64,000 nucleotides of DNA from Halocynthiibacter sp. SDUM655004 (GCF_026015885.1 NZ_JAPDUG010000001.1:1240001-1304000), one strand, 5' to 3'; shown: positions 45,649 through 55,707, counted from the first letter of the stretch. The notes: generated by a model from the letters alone, not told the origin. Made by a program: numbers and translations.

Positions 45649-46677
45649 ATGACCCATAATATCGCCATTCTTGGTGCGTCCGGCTATACGGGCGCAGAAC
45701 TTGTCCGGCTGATTGCCAGCCATCCTTCGATGAAGATCACCGCTCTAACGGCCTCGCGTAAAGCAGGGCAGAGCATGGCCGAGGTGTTCCCGCATCTGCG
45801 CCATCTGGATTTGCCTGATCTTGTGACGGTCGAAGAAGTCGATTTCTCCAAAGTCGATCTGTGCTTCTGTGCGCTGCCGCATGCCACGAGCCAAGCGGTG
45901 ATCCGCGAGCTGCCAAAAGATCTGAAAGTTGTTGATTTGTCGGCGGATTTCCGGCTGCGTGACCCTGCGGCGTACAAAAAGTGGTACGGAAATGACCACG
46001 CCGCATTGGAGCAGCAGGACGAAGCTGTTTATGGGCTGACCGAGTTTTATCGTGAAGAGATCAAGCAAGCGCGGCTTGTGGCCGGAACAGGCTGTAATGC
46101 GGCAACGGGGCAGTATGCGCTGCGGCCGTTGATTGCGGACAAGGTCATTGCACTTGATGACATCATTATCAATCTGATCACCGGTGTGTCCGGCGCAGGG
46201 CGGTCGCTCAAGGAAAACTTGCTGCACGCAGAACTTTCCGAAGGCGCACATGGCTATGCCGTGGGCGGAACCCATCGGCACCTTGGCGAGTTTGATCAAG
46301 AGTTTTCCGCAATCGCCGGAGAGCCAGTACGGGTACAGTTTACGCCACACCTCATCCCCGCCAACCGCGGAATTCTGGGCACCGTCTATGTGAAGGGATC
46401 GCCTGAAGAGGTTTATAACTCCCTCACGCAAGCTTATGAAAAAGAACCGTTTATCGTTATGCTGCCCTTTGGCGAAACGCCAAGCACGCGGCATATTCGT
46501 GGCAGCAACTTCTGTCATATAGGTGTGACGGGAGATCGCATCGACGGGAGGGCGATTGTTATGGTAGCGCTTGATAACCTGACCAAAGGGTCGTCCGGTC
46601 AGGCGCTGCAAAACGCGAACCTCATGCTAGGAGAGGAAGAAACAGCGGGCCTTATGCTCGCGCCGGTCTTCCCGTAA
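45649..46677 (+). CDS. argC: N-acetyl-gamma-glutamyl-phosphate reductase
   Basis: Third step of arginine synthesis; NADPH-dependent reduction of N-acetylglutamyl phosphate. 342 residues of the common-length type 1 ArgC: NADP site [20 protein letters not shown], catalytic cysteine in [18 protein letters not shown], and the [18 protein letters not shown] segment. The C-terminus is GLMLAPVFP. It starts 57 bases after murI and stops six bases before ccmE, suggesting a murI-argC-ccmE transcript. Confidence 0.96.
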   Translation: MTHNIAILGASGYTGAELVRLIASHPSMKITALTASRKAGQSMAEVFPHLRHLDLPDLVTVEEVDFSKVDLCFCALPHATSQAVIRELPKDLKVVDLSADFRLRDPAAYKKWYGNDHAALEQQDEAVYGLTEFYREEIKQARLVAGTGCNAATGQYALRPLIADKVIALDDIIINLITGVSGAGRSLKENLLHAELSEGAHGYAVGGTHRHLGEFDQEFSAIAGEPVRVQFTPHLIPANRGILGTVYVKGSPEEVYNSLTQAYEKEPFIVMLPFGETPSTRHIRGSNFCHIGVTGDRIDGRAIVMVALDNLTKGSSGQALQNANLMLGEEETAGLMLAPVFP

Positions 46678-46683
46678 GGAACC

Positions 46684-47133
46684 ATGAAGAACCTCAAGAA
46701 ACGTCGCCGTATTCAGGTCATTGTGCTCATCATTGTGTCGCTGGTTTTGTCCGGCGCATTGATTGGCTACGGTTTCAAGGACGGTATCAACCTGTTCCGT
46801 TCGCCTTCGCAGGTTCTGGCCGAGCCGCCCGCGCCGGATGAGGTCTTTCGCATCGGTGGATTGGTTCTTGATGGCAGCCTTGAGCGTGGTGTTGGAGAGG
46901 AAATCCGTTTCGTCGTTACCGATGGCGGGGCGGAGGTTCCTGCAGTCTACTCTGGTGTTCTTCCTGATCTTTTTGAAGAAAATCAGGGTATGATCGGCAC
47001 AGGTTCTTATGTGAACGGTGTGTTCGAAGCCACTGAAATTCTTGCGAAACATGACGAAACCTATATGCCCAAAGAAGTCGTTGATGCGCTGAAGGAACAG
47101 GGCGTGTATCAGGGCGAGGATGAAGCGTCCTAA
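46684..47133 (+). CDS. ccmE: Cytochrome c maturation heme chaperone CcmE
   Basis: Periplasmic heme chaperone of 149 residues, anchored by one N-terminal helix (about 10-29). The heme-attaching histidine is His123 in EILAKHDETYMP, with Tyr127 four residues later as usual. The OB-fold core spans about 50-125 (FRIGGLVLDGSL ... GTGSYVNGVFEATE). It passes heme from CcmABCD to CcmF/H. It starts six bases after argC. In this genome the next cytochrome c gene, ccmF, comes only after an inserted endolysin/holin pair. Confidence 0.97.
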   Translation: MKNLKKRRRIQVIVLIIVSLVLSGALIGYGFKDGINLFRSPSQVLAEPPAPDEVFRIGGLVLDGSLERGVGEEIRFVVTDGGAEVPAVYSGVLPDLFEENQGMIGTGSYVNGVFEATEILAKHDETYMPKEVVDALKEQGVYQGEDEAS

Positions 47134-47263
47134 GGGCGGTAATCCTCTCTTACTCCCTATGCAACGTTCGCAGCGGTTAGAGTTCTGATAGGATTTTCCG
47201 CTCACCATGATCCCCGTTATTGGGGCCAAACCGACGCATGCGCCCCACAGAAATGGGGGCCAT

Positions 47264-47875
47264 ATGCAAACGGTAAGAGAGATCGCATCCGACATCATTT
47301 CCCGCGAAGGCGGCTTTGTGAATGATCCGGATGATCCAGGCGGCGCGACCAAATACGGCGTGACGCTTAAGACGCTCAAGCGGTTGGGGCTTGATGTGAC
47401 GGGCGACAATTCTGTTGATATTCAGGATGTTACAGCGCTCACCCGCGAGCAGGCTGTCGAGATTTATTTGCGCCATTACTATGATGCGCCGCGAATAGGC
47501 ACATTGCCGCGCGGGGTTCAGGCGAGCGTGTTTGATATGTATGTCAACGCGGGTGCGAATGCGGTGCGGATATTGCAGCGCCTGTTGAACGACATGGGCT
47601 ATTCAGTGCGGGTTGATGGGGTGATCGGGCCGGAAACCGCTGCTGTTACGCAAGAGGCGCATGACATCGCGCCGCGTGCTTTTGTTGATGCCTATGGGAT
47701 TGCGCGGCGCAATTACTATTACGCCTTGGCCGATGCGCGCCCCGCAAGCCGCAAATTTGCGCGCCGTCGCGACGGGGGCAAGGGCGGCTGGATAAAGCGG
47801 GCAGAGGAGTTCATTACCCGCGAGTTTCACCTAAGCGAGCGTGAGCATCATGAACGGGTGGCGGCATGGGGTTGA
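47264..47875 (+). CDS. Holin-associated N-acetylmuramidase (GH108 endolysin, GTA type)
   Basis: Lysozyme-like endolysin of 203 residues. The catalytic Glu is in the GH108 motif REGGFVNDPDDPGGATKYGVT split as EGGF and DPGGATKYG. The C-terminal third (KRAEEFITREF preceded by NYYYALADARPASRKFAR) is the predicted peptidoglycan-binding domain that accompanies GH108. I chose the ATG at 47264 with GGGGG ahead; an upstream ATG at 47207 is weaker. Its last ten bases overlap the holin gene. In Rhodobacter capsulatus such a pair, outside the main gene-transfer-agent cluster, lyses cells to release GTA particles. No signal peptide is seen, consistent with holin-dependent export. Confidence 0.9.
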   Translation: MQTVREIASDIISREGGFVNDPDDPGGATKYGVTLKTLKRLGLDVTGDNSVDIQDVTALTREQAVEIYLRHYYDAPRIGTLPRGVQASVFDMYVNAGANAVRILQRLLNDMGYSVRVDGVIGPETAAVTQEAHDIAPRAFVDAYGIARRNYYYALADARPASRKFARRRDGGKGGWIKRAEEFITREFHLSEREHHERVAAWG

Positions 47876-48423
47876 TCCACGGGCTGTTGTATTTGTTGTT
47901 TGGCGAGGGCCGCAACGTATTGCGCGAAACAAGCGAAGTGTTTCGTGAAAACACCGAAGAAGCTGCAAAACGGGCTGTTACCCTGCGCGGAGAGGCGCTC
48001 GGGCAGTTGGCAGCGGAATTTGCCTTGCCACGAAAGGGGCGGTTTGACAGATTTATGGATGGGTTAAATCGCTTACCACGCCCTGCGCTTGTTTTCGGAA
48101 TTCTGGCGCTTTTTGTTAGCGCAATGGTTGATCCGGTCTGGTTTGCAAGCCGGATGCAGGGGCTCTTGCTGGTGCCGGAGCCGCTATGGTGGCTTCTGGG
48201 AATTGTCGTTTCGTTTTATTTCGGGGCGCGCCATCAGGCAAAAAGTCAGGAGTTTCAACGTTCTTTGAGCCAAACCATGCAGCGCGTACCTGATGTGATG
48301 GGTAACCTTGACGGCTTGCGCGAGATTGGCCGTGATGCCGAGGTCGCGGCGCGCAGACCAGCGGCAAAGATGCCAGAGCCAAACGGCGCTTTGGTTCAAT
48401 GGCAACGGGCAAAATCCGGGTAA
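47866..48423 (+). CDS. Holin family protein (3TM GTA-release holin)
   Basis: Membrane protein of 185 residues with hydrophobic segments at about 1-13, 73-92 and 104-121 (ALVFGILALFVSAMVDPVWF, PLWWLLGIVVSFYFGARH), matching the holin-of-3TMs family for gene-transfer-agent release. The rest is polar. Start overlaps the endolysin end, a typical lysis-cassette arrangement. Expected role: permeabilising the inner membrane so that the endolysin reaches the wall. It stands 80 bases before ccmF. The pair is well supported; linkage to an actual GTA in this genome cannot be seen within the window. Confidence 0.85.
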   Translation: MGLIHGLLYLLFGEGRNVLRETSEVFRENTEEAAKRAVTLRGEALGQLAAEFALPRKGRFDRFMDGLNRLPRPALVFGILALFVSAMVDPVWFASRMQGLLLVPEPLWWLLGIVVSFYFGARHQAKSQEFQRSLSQTMQRVPDVMGNLDGLREIGRDAEVAARRPAAKMPEPNGALVQWQRAKSG

Positions 48424-48503
48424 GCGCGAAAATGTGAACGTGTCGCAGGGCAAAGGTTGGCTTCGTCATTGCTCACCGCGTGTGGAATCGGCATATTCGC
48501 CGC

Positions 48504-50495
48504 ATGTTTATTGAACTCGGCCATGCTGCCCTGATCCTCGCTTTTCTGGTTTCACTTCTGCAAACCGTGGTGCCGCTCGTTGGTGCGCATCGCGGTTGGG
48601 CGCAATGGATGGCGGCTGGTTCGGCTGCGGCGACCACGCAGTTTTTGCTGGTGTTCTTTTCCTTTGCGGCTCTGACCTATGCCTTTGTCACGTCCGATTT
48701 TTCGGTGCGGCTGGTGGTTGCAAACTCTCATACGCTCAAGCCGATGCTGTATAAGGTTTCGGGCGTTTGGGGGAACCATGAAGGCTCGATGCTGCTTTGG
48801 GTTTTGATCCTTGCTGGTTTCGGGGCATGCGCAGTTTGGTTTGGCAACAATTTACCGGATCGTCTCCGGGCGCGGGTTTTGGCAGTTCAGGGGGCGATTG
48901 GCGCGGGGTTCTATGCGTTTATCCTGTTTACCTCGAACCCGTTCGAGCGCGTTTCTGCACCTCCCTTTGACGGCAACGACCTTAATCCGCTGCTCCAAGA
49001 CCCCGGTCTCGCGTTTCATCCACCGTTTCTTTACCTTGGATATGTTGGTCTTTCGATGGCCTTCAGCTTTGCGGTGGCGGCGCTTATTGAGGGGCGTGTT
49101 GATGCGGCATGGGGCCGTTGGGTGCGCCCATGGACGTTGGCAGCGTGGATTTTCCTGACCATCGGCATCGCGCTTGGTTCTTGGTGGGCCTATTACGAGC
49201 TTGGTTGGGGCGGGTTCTGGTTCTGGGATCCGGTTGAAAACGCGAGTTTTATGCCGTGGCTGATTGCGGCAGCTCTGTTGCACTCTGCCATTGTTGTTGA
49301 GAAGCGCGAGAGCCTTAAAGCGTGGACGATATTGCTCGCGATTATGGCATTCGGTTTCTCGCTCATCGGGACGTTTATCGTACGTTCAGGCGTCATTACG
49401 TCGGTGCATGCATTCGCCAATGACCCAGAGCGCGGCGTGTTTATCTTGATGCTATTGGCGCTCTATATGGGCGGTGCGCTGACGTTGTTTGCGGCGCGGG
49501 CGAACGTAATGGTGAGCAAAGGCGTGTTTGGCATGGTGAGCCGCGAATCCGCGCTCGTGCTGAACAATATCCTACTCGCAGTTTCATGCTTTGTTGTGTT
49601 TGTCGGGACGATCTGGCCGCTGGTGGCGGAGCTGTTCTTTGATCGTAAGCTCTCTGTTGGGCCGCCGTTCTTCAACCTTGCCTTCTCGCCATTTGTTATC
49701 CTGATCGCGCTGTTGTTGCCGATTGGGACGCTCCTGCCGTGGAAGCGGGCGAAAGTCGCACGCGCGCTTAAGCCGTTGCGGGGCTGGTTCCTGCTGGCGG
49801 CGGCGATCATGGCGCTTGTCTGGGCGATGCAGACAGAGCGCACGGCCCTTGCGCCCATCGGTGCGTTCCTTGGCTCTTGGGTTATTCTTGGTGCGGGCGT
49901 TGACCTCTGGCAACGGACAGGCAACGCCAAACAGGGCGCGGCGGCGCGGCGCAAGCGTCTATTGCGTTTGCCGCGTGCCGATTGGGGCCGCGCGGTTGCG
50001 CACTCGGGTTTCGGTATCACGATCCTTGGTGTTTCCTTCCTGATGGCGTGGGAGCTTGAGGATATTCGGGTGGCGCATCTTGGCGAGAGCTTTGAGGTTG
50101 GCGGTTATGATATCACGCTTGCCTCGGTCCGTGAGGGGCAGGGGCCGAACTATAGCAACATCCTTGCCGAGATCGATGTGGCCAAGAATGGCAAGCCGGT
50201 TGCAACGCTCTATCCCGAGAAGCGTATCTATCCTGTACAAGCCATGCCGACCACAGAAGCTGCGATTGATAACGGGTTTACCCGCGACGTTTACGTTGTG
50301 ATTGGTGATCCGCAGGAGAACAATGGCTGGGTGGTTCGCACCTATATCAAACCATTTGCAAACTGGATTTGGGCGGGGGCAATCATCATGTCGCTCGGCG
50401 GAGGCTTGAGCCTGTCTGACCGGCGGTATCGTGTGGCCGCTCCGGGCCGTCGCCACCGTGCGCCAGCCAATGCCACCCCTGGACCGGCGGAGTAA
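48504..50495 (+). CDS. ccmF: Heme lyase CcmF (Ccl1)
   Basis: Integral membrane subunit of the cytochrome c heme lyase, 663 residues with about fifteen hydrophobic segments. The heme-handling WWD domain is WGGFWFWDPVENASFMPWL, preceded by GLAFHPPFLYLGYVG with its conserved His. A periplasmic region near the C-terminus (VAHLGESFEVGGYDITL) and a last helix precede the end. ATG at 48504 (MFIELGHAALIL) is the family start; the eight earlier codons are unlikely. Works with CcmH downstream (four-base gap). Confidence 0.97.
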   Translation: MFIELGHAALILAFLVSLLQTVVPLVGAHRGWAQWMAAGSAAATTQFLLVFFSFAALTYAFVTSDFSVRLVVANSHTLKPMLYKVSGVWGNHEGSMLLWVLILAGFGACAVWFGNNLPDRLRARVLAVQGAIGAGFYAFILFTSNPFERVSAPPFDGNDLNPLLQDPGLAFHPPFLYLGYVGLSMAFSFAVAALIEGRVDAAWGRWVRPWTLAAWIFLTIGIALGSWWAYYELGWGGFWFWDPVENASFMPWLIAAALLHSAIVVEKRESLKAWTILLAIMAFGFSLIGTFIVRSGVITSVHAFANDPERGVFILMLLALYMGGALTLFAARANVMVSKGVFGMVSRESALVLNNILLAVSCFVVFVGTIWPLVAELFFDRKLSVGPPFFNLAFSPFVILIALLLPIGTLLPWKRAKVARALKPLRGWFLLAAAIMALVWAMQTERTALAPIGAFLGSWVILGAGVDLWQRTGNAKQGAAARRKRLLRLPRADWGRAVAHSGFGITILGVSFLMAWELEDIRVAHLGESFEVGGYDITLASVREGQGPNYSNILAEIDVAKNGKPVATLYPEKRIYPVQAMPTTEAAIDNGFTRDVYVVIGDPQENNGWVVRTYIKPFANWIWAGAIIMSLGGGLSLSDRRYRVAAPGRRHRAPANATPGPAE

Positions 50496-50499
50496 GAGC

Positions 50500-50985
50500 G
50501 TGAAATATCTTCTTACATTGTTTGCTCTTGTTCTTGGTCTTGGTCTCGCGGCACCCACTGCTACACTGGCGGTCGAGCCGGATGAAATCCTTGCTGATCC
50601 AGCCCTCGAGGAGCGGGCGCGCGAACTGTCAAAAGACCTTCGTTGTTTGGTCTGCCGCAACGAAAATATCGACGAAAGCAACGCAGACCTCGCCCGTGAT
50701 TTGCGGATTTTCCTGCGGGAGCGGCTCACTGCGGGTGACAGCGACGACGAGGCCATTGAGGCCATCGTCTCGCGTTATGGAGAGTATGTGCTGCTGAACC
50801 CTAAGGTCACGGGCTCGTCGCTGATGCTGTGGTTGGCCGGCCCTGTGGCGCTGATTTGTGCGCTCGGCATCGGCTTTACCTATGTGCGCGGACGCTCTGG
50901 CCGTGATGGTAAAGCCACAGAAACACAGCAAAAACCGCTCTCTGACGAAGAACAGGCCCGTTTAGACGAAATATTGAAATCGTAA
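50500..50985 (+). CDS. ccmH: Cytochrome c-type biogenesis protein CcmH (Ccl2)
   Basis: Periplasmic thiol-disulfide protein of 161 residues that reduces apocytochrome c for heme attachment. After a signal peptide (cut near ATLA/VEPD) the active motif LRCLVCRNENI has Cys49 and Cys52. A C-terminal helix (SLMLWLAGPVALICALGIGFTYV) anchors it. GTG start at 50500 with GGAG ahead, four bases after ccmF. The CcmI gene that completes the lyase in Rhodobacter does not follow. Confidence 0.96.
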   Translation: MKYLLTLFALVLGLGLAAPTATLAVEPDEILADPALEERARELSKDLRCLVCRNENIDESNADLARDLRIFLRERLTAGDSDDEAIEAIVSRYGEYVLLNPKVTGSSLMLWLAGPVALICALGIGFTYVRGRSGRDGKATETQQKPLSDEEQARLDEILKS

Positions 50986-51064
50986 CGTGAGGTTCCTCTT
51001 TTTCTGAACCCATTCGTTCACTATCTATGATGCAACGATTTTCAGAGCCCTTGAAGGAGCCGCA

Positions 51065-51841
51065 ATGGATTACAAATCGCTCAATGTTACGCTGCGCGAC
51101 GGTATTGGAACGATCACGCTGAACCGTCCTGACGTGCGCAATGCGCTCAATCCGCAAATGCGCGCCGAGATTACTTATGCGTTCCGCGATTTGGCCAAAG
51201 AGGCACGCGTGATCGTGCTGACGGGGGCAGGCAATGCGTTTTGCTCTGGGCAAGACCTTGGCGAAGGCGTCAGCGCTGGCAACGCCGATCTGGAGCGTAT
51301 CTTGCGCGATGAGTATGTTCCGATGCTTCGCGCGATTTTTGAATGTCCGGTGCCGACGATTGCCGCGGTGAATGGTGCTGCGGCTGGAGCAGGGGCCAAC
51401 CTTGCATTGGCATGCGACGTGGTGATTGCGACGGAGTCGGCTGTGTTCCTACAGGCGTTTACGCGCATCGGTCTTATCCCTGACGCTGGCGGTACCTACT
51501 GGCTTCCCAAACAGATCGGCTTTGCCCGTGCAATGGGGGCCGCACTCTTTGCCGAACCTGTATCCGCGCAGCAGGCGCAGGATTGGGGTATGATCTGGGA
51601 AGCGGTGGATGATGAGCAGTTTGAAGAGCACTGGAAGGCGCGCGCGACCCACCTCGCCAATGGCCCGACCCGCGCTTACACAAGCCTCAAAGACACGCTC
51701 CGTGCCAGCTATAATAACACGCTGGACGAACAGCTCGCGCTTGAAGCCAAGCATCAAGGCAAAATGGGCCAGACCCGCGACTTCAAGGAAGGCGTTGTGT
51801 CGTTCCTGAAGAAGAAACCGGCGAAGTTTGAGGGGCGGTAG
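51065..51841 (+). CDS. Enoyl-CoA hydratase/isomerase, PaaG-like
   Basis: Crotonase-fold enzyme of 258 residues. The oxyanion-hole segments are NAFCSGQDLGEG and NGAAAGAGANLALACD, and the FTRIGLIPDAGGTYWLPK segment with its Asp is typical of the ring-epoxide isomerase PaaG rather than an ordinary hydratase (which has Glu at both positions). Whether it works in phenylacetate degradation is unproven; no other paa gene is nearby. It follows ccmH by 79 bases on the same strand, possibly as a passenger in the ccm transcript. Confidence 0.88.
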   Translation: MDYKSLNVTLRDGIGTITLNRPDVRNALNPQMRAEITYAFRDLAKEARVIVLTGAGNAFCSGQDLGEGVSAGNADLERILRDEYVPMLRAIFECPVPTIAAVNGAAAGAGANLALACDVVIATESAVFLQAFTRIGLIPDAGGTYWLPKQIGFARAMGAALFAEPVSAQQAQDWGMIWEAVDDEQFEEHWKARATHLANGPTRAYTSLKDTLRASYNNTLDEQLALEAKHQGKMGQTRDFKEGVVSFLKKKPAKFEGR

Positions 51842-51900
51842 TTGGGGCTGCGCGCCGCTTTACCTACCAATCACAGTTGTAGAGGCCGTCGAATCCGCCG

Positions 51901-52671
51901 CTATGCGCCTGACGATGTAGCGCAGGTTAGAAATTGTGTGATGTCTGCTTGGAATTTTTGCCAGTTGGGAAGCTCTGTTCGTCTAAAGTTGACACTGACA
52001 TCAAGCGCAGCAGCGCGAAAATAGAGCTGGCAACCGGGAAACTTGAAGGAGCCTGGAGCAAAGCACTTAATTACAGCAGCAATCCCAGTCTCCGAATTTT
52101 CATCTACAAATACGTTTTCGGGGCGGCGGTATTCTGGCTGTTTGTCTGGGAAATCAAGTTCTTTGAGTCCGTATTTGGCTGGAAGCCGCTTATACTCTCC
52201 CGTCAATTGCTGGCCAAACTCGAACGGGCCGCTCAGCTTCATATGCATATGAGCAATATCCTCAAGGGGAATGTGATCTTTTATGAGAAAACGAAACCAA
52301 TTCCTCACGCCCTTGCGTGTCCGCACGGAGGTTTCTTTCCTACTAACTGGCTCAAAACTCCCAATCTCAACGCGGAATAACTGGGCTTGCGTTTCGTATC
52401 CGCTTCGGCGGTCCCAGAAGTCTTCAAAAAATTGAATAGGAATGCTGAGCGGTACGGTCTTGTCCTCAAGCTCCATTCGGATTGAAAAATCTATATACGT
52501 CGCATCATTCGTGAACGCGGCGCAAGGGAAGCGCTCACTGGGAAGAGGGGTTGGTTGCGCGGACCTCGTAGTGTTGGCGGTCGTTGAAGTGCTGCAAACA
52601 GCGAGGAGCGCGGCGAGAAGCGGCCCTCTCAAACTGGACCGTTTTGGCATAGGTTCCATCCCGTTGTTCAT
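51901..52671 (-). CDS. Predicted exported protein of unknown function
   Basis: 256-residue protein with an N-terminal hydrophobic segment at about 17-27 (LLAALLAVCSTST) after a basic stretch, i.e. a signal peptide. The LAVC cysteine lacks the small residue at -1 expected for a lipoprotein, so lipid attachment is doubtful. The mature part is rich in aromatic and charged residues (IQFFEDFWDRRSGYETQ, VRNWFRFLIKDHIPLEDIAHMH) with two cysteines near the end and looks globular. I recognise no family. Its codon composition looks more AT-rich than its neighbours by eye, which may indicate an acquired gene. It lies downstream of gltA beyond a strong terminator. Confidence 0.6.
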   Translation of the reverse strand: MNNGMEPMPKRSSLRGPLLAALLAVCSTSTTANTTRSAQPTPLPSERFPCAAFTNDATYIDFSIRMELEDKTVPLSIPIQFFEDFWDRRSGYETQAQLFRVEIGSFEPVSRKETSVRTRKGVRNWFRFLIKDHIPLEDIAHMHMKLSGPFEFGQQLTGEYKRLPAKYGLKELDFPDKQPEYRRPENVFVDENSETGIAAVIKCFAPGSFKFPGCQLYFRAAALDVSVNFRRTELPNWQKFQADITQFLTCATSSGA

Positions 52672-52735
52672 TCGCGGACAGTTTCCTTTTCATTTAAGTC
52701 CAAACTATGAAATTGCGGCGCGGTTATTGACCGCC

Positions 52736-52770
52736 CAACAAAAAAGCGCCCCCGAATGGAGGCGCTTTTT
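52736..52770 (-). terminator. Intrinsic terminator of gltA
   Basis: AAAAAGCGCC / GGCGCTTTTT stem with a ten-base loop; T-run on the minus strand follows the gltA stop by about 20 bases. The right arm also runs into T on the plus strand. Confidence 0.88.
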
Positions 52771-52790
52771 GTTTTTCTTGTAACCCGTGT

Positions 52791-54086
52791 TTAGCGGTCT
52801 TCTACGTCTACGTAATCGCGGAAGGTTTCGCCTGTGTAGAGCTGGCGTGGGCGACCGATTTTCAGAGCTGGGTCGCCAATCATTTCTTTCCACTGGGCAA
52901 TCCAGCCGACGGTGCGCGAGAGCGCGAAGATCGGTGTGAACATCGAAGTTGGGAAGCCCATCGCTTCGAGGATGATGCCGGAATAGAAATCCACGTTCGG
53001 GAAGAGTTTCTTCTCTGCGAAATACGGATCGTCGAGCGCCGCTTTCTCAAGCTCTTTGGCAACCTGAAGGATCGGGTTGTCATCAACACCGAGCAGTTCG
53101 AGCACTTCGTCGGCGGACTGTTTCATCACGGTCGCGCGCGGGTCGAAGTTCTTGTAAACGCGGTGGCCAAAGCCCATCAGGCGGAACGGATCGTTCTTGT
53201 CTTTGGCGCGGGCGATGAACTCTGGAATGCGGTCTACAGTGCCGATTTCCTGCAGCATCTCGAGGCAGGCTTGGTTTGCACCACCGTGAGCAGGGCCCCA
53301 GAGGCAAGCGATACCAGCCGCGATACAGGCAAACGGGTTCGCGCCCGAAGAACCAGCAAGGCGCACGGTCGAGGTCGAGGCGTTTTGCTCGTGGTCGGCG
53401 TGCAGGGTGAAGATACGGTCCATTGCGCGGGCAAGGATCGGGTTCACTTCGTAGTTTTCGGCCGGAACAGCGAAACACATGTGCAGGAAGTTTGCTGCAT
53501 AGTCGAGATCGTTGCGCGGATACACGAACGGCTGGCCGATCGAGTATTTATAGGCCATCGCGGCGATAGTCGGCAGCTTGGCGATCATACGGATCGCGGC
53601 CACTTCGCGTTGCCATGGATCGGTGATGTCAGTCGAGTCGTGATAGAACGCAGACATCGCGCCCACAACGCCAACCATAGTGGCCATTGGGTGCGCATCG
53701 CGGCGGAAACCACGGAAGAAGTTGTGCATCTGCTCGTGAACCATGGTGTGTTTGGTCACGCGGCTTTCGAAATCTTCGAGCTCTGTCGCGGAAGGAAGCT
53801 CACCGTAAAGCAGCAGGTAGCACACTTCGAGATAGTGGGACTCGGCTGCAAGCTGGTCAATCGGGTAACCGCGGTGCAGGAGCTCGCCCTTGCCGCCGTC
53901 GATGAAGGTGATGTTGGACTCACACGCCGCGGTCGAAGTGAACCCCGGGTCGAATGTAAACATGCCTGTGCTTGCGTATAGCTTGCGAATGTCGATGACA
54001 TCCGGCCCCGCTGTTGGGCTGTAAATCGGCAATTCAAATGATTGACCGTCAACCGTCAGCGTTGCGTTCTTGGTGCTCTCAACCAT
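52791..54086 (-). CDS. gltA: Citrate synthase
   Basis: Entry enzyme of the TCA cycle, condensing acetyl-CoA with oxaloacetate; 431 residues, the hexameric type II (NADH-sensitive) form by length. Marks: N-terminal [24 protein letters not shown], first active His in [20 protein letters not shown], second in [18 protein letters not shown], and third-site motif [15 protein letters not shown] with catalytic Asp further on. It is followed on the opposite end by gltX on the same strand, 83 bases upstream. No CceR-like palindrome is visible in its leader. Confidence 0.98.
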   Translation of the reverse strand: MVESTKNATLTVDGQSFELPIYSPTAGPDVIDIRKLYASTGMFTFDPGFTSTAACESNITFIDGGKGELLHRGYPIDQLAAESHYLEVCYLLLYGELPSATELEDFESRVTKHTMVHEQMHNFFRGFRRDAHPMATMVGVVGAMSAFYHDSTDITDPWQREVAAIRMIAKLPTIAAMAYKYSIGQPFVYPRNDLDYAANFLHMCFAVPAENYEVNPILARAMDRIFTLHADHEQNASTSTVRLAGSSGANPFACIAAGIACLWGPAHGGANQACLEMLQEIGTVDRIPEFIARAKDKNDPFRLMGFGHRVYKNFDPRATVMKQSADEVLELLGVDDNPILQVAKELEKAALDDPYFAEKKLFPNVDFYSGIILEAMGFPTSMFTPIFALSRTVGWIAQWKEMIGDPALKIGRPRQLYTGETFRDYVDVEDR

Positions 54087-54168
54087 GGTCTGTTCCTCTC
54101 CTAAAGGCGCCGCGTGCGGAAAACGGGCGTCGGCTGTTGTTGTTCTTGCCTAAGGAGAGGGGCTCTCC

Positions 54169-55584
54169 TCAGCCTGCTGCGACCTTTAGGCGGGCGATGG
54201 TTTCATCACGGCCCAAGATCAACATCATGTCGAATACACTAGGGGTTGCAGTGCGTCCCGCCAGCGCCGCACGCAGAGGCGCGGCCAGCTTGCCAAGCTT
54301 TGTATCATGTGCTTCAGCCACCTGTGCCACGAGGGCTTCAAGGGCTTCGCGCTCCCAGCTAGCATTTTGCAACTGCGGCGTCAATTCGTTCAGTATACCA
54401 CGGGATACATCATCGAGATTTTTTGCGGCTTTCTCGTCAGGCTGGATAGGCGTGTCGGCAAGAATAAAGTGAGCTTTATCAAGGATATCGCCGAATTTCT
54501 TGGCGCGCTCCTTGAGGCAATACATCGCAGAAAAAATTGCATCATTTTGTTCGGATGTCAGGGGTTCCGCACCGGTTGCCGCAAGGTAATCCGTAAGTTC
54601 TTGCAGCAGCGCAGCATCGTCTGCGACGGCAAAATGTTGGGAGCAGATCTTGTCGAGCTTCTTGAAGTCCAGCCGTGAGGGCGATTTGCCGATACCGTCG
54701 GTGTCAAACCACTCCATGGCTTGTTCGTCTGTAAAGAATTCGTCGTCTCCGTGACTCCAGCCAAGACGGGCGAGATAGTTGCGCATGCCAGCGGCGAGGT
54801 AGCCCATCTGTTGGTACTCTTCCACACCCGTAGCGCCGTGGCGTTTCGAGAGCTTTTTGCCGTCTGGGCCGTGGATCAGCGGGATATGTGCATAGGCCGG
54901 AAGCGGCCAGCCCATAGCGTGATAGATATGCGATTGCCGCGCAGCATTGGCGAGGTGGTCATCCCCGCGAATAACATGGGTCACGCCCATATCGTAATCA
55001 TCTACAACAACAGCAAGCATATAGGTGGGCGTACCATCCGAACGTAAACAGATCATGTCATCGAGTTCGCTGTTCTGCCACGTGACGTCGCCCTGAACCT
55101 CATCATGGATCGTGGTTACACCTTCGCGCGGCGCCTTGAGACGGATTACATAGGGCGCGTCGGGGTGGCTTGCCTCATCGGCGTCTCGCCACGGGCTTTG
55201 AAACAGAGTCGATCGCTTTTCTGCACGGGCCTTTTCGCGGAACTCGGCTATTTCCTCTTGGGTAGAGAAGCATTTATAGGCCGCGCCTTTGGCCAGCATC
55301 TCAAGCGCAACTTCGCGGTGGCGGTCAACACGGGCGAACTGGCTCACGGCCTCGCCATCAAAATCAAGCCCCAGCCACGCCATTCCGCGCAGGATTGCTT
55401 CGGTCGCTTCGGGTGTCGAGCGCGCGCGGTCGGTATCTTCGATCCGCATCAGGAATTTGCCCCCACGGCCACGCGCATAGAGCCAGTTGAACAGCGCTGT
55501 GCGGGCTGTGCCGATATGCATATAGCCCGTTGGCGATGGGGCAATTCGGGTCACAACTGGGGCTTGGCTGGCGTTTTGTGGCAT
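54169..55584 (-). CDS. gltX: Glutamyl-tRNA synthetase
   Basis: Class I aminoacyl-tRNA synthetase of 471 residues charging tRNA-Glu. The HIGH-type motif is in [20 protein letters not shown] and the KMSKS-type motif in [17 protein letters not shown]. The anticodon-binding helical domain fills the last third. I chose ATG at 55584 ([20 protein letters not shown]); an ATG eight codons earlier is possible, and the further open extension to 55836 overlaps comEC and has no family likeness. It precedes gltA on the same strand. Confidence 0.96.
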   Translation of the reverse strand: MPQNASQAPVVTRIAPSPTGYMHIGTARTALFNWLYARGRGGKFLMRIEDTDRARSTPEATEAILRGMAWLGLDFDGEAVSQFARVDRHREVALEMLAKGAAYKCFSTQEEIAEFREKARAEKRSTLFQSPWRDADEASHPDAPYVIRLKAPREGVTTIHDEVQGDVTWQNSELDDMICLRSDGTPTYMLAVVVDDYDMGVTHVIRGDDHLANAARQSHIYHAMGWPLPAYAHIPLIHGPDGKKLSKRHGATGVEEYQQMGYLAAGMRNYLARLGWSHGDDEFFTDEQAMEWFDTDGIGKSPSRLDFKKLDKICSQHFAVADDAALLQELTDYLAATGAEPLTSEQNDAIFSAMYCLKERAKKFGDILDKAHFILADTPIQPDEKAAKNLDDVSRGILNELTPQLQNASWEREALEALVAQVAEAHDTKLGKLAAPLRAALAGRTATPSVFDMMLILGRDETIARLKVAAG

Positions 55585-55707
55585 GGGCGTTAACTTTCTG
55601 GAAACCATTATCAGGATAGGTTTAACGGTGAGGGTAGGCTTGAGGCCCGTGTTGTAAGGTGCAGCCGCGCCGATCACAAGCCACCACGCGATGAGGCCGC
55701 GATTTTC

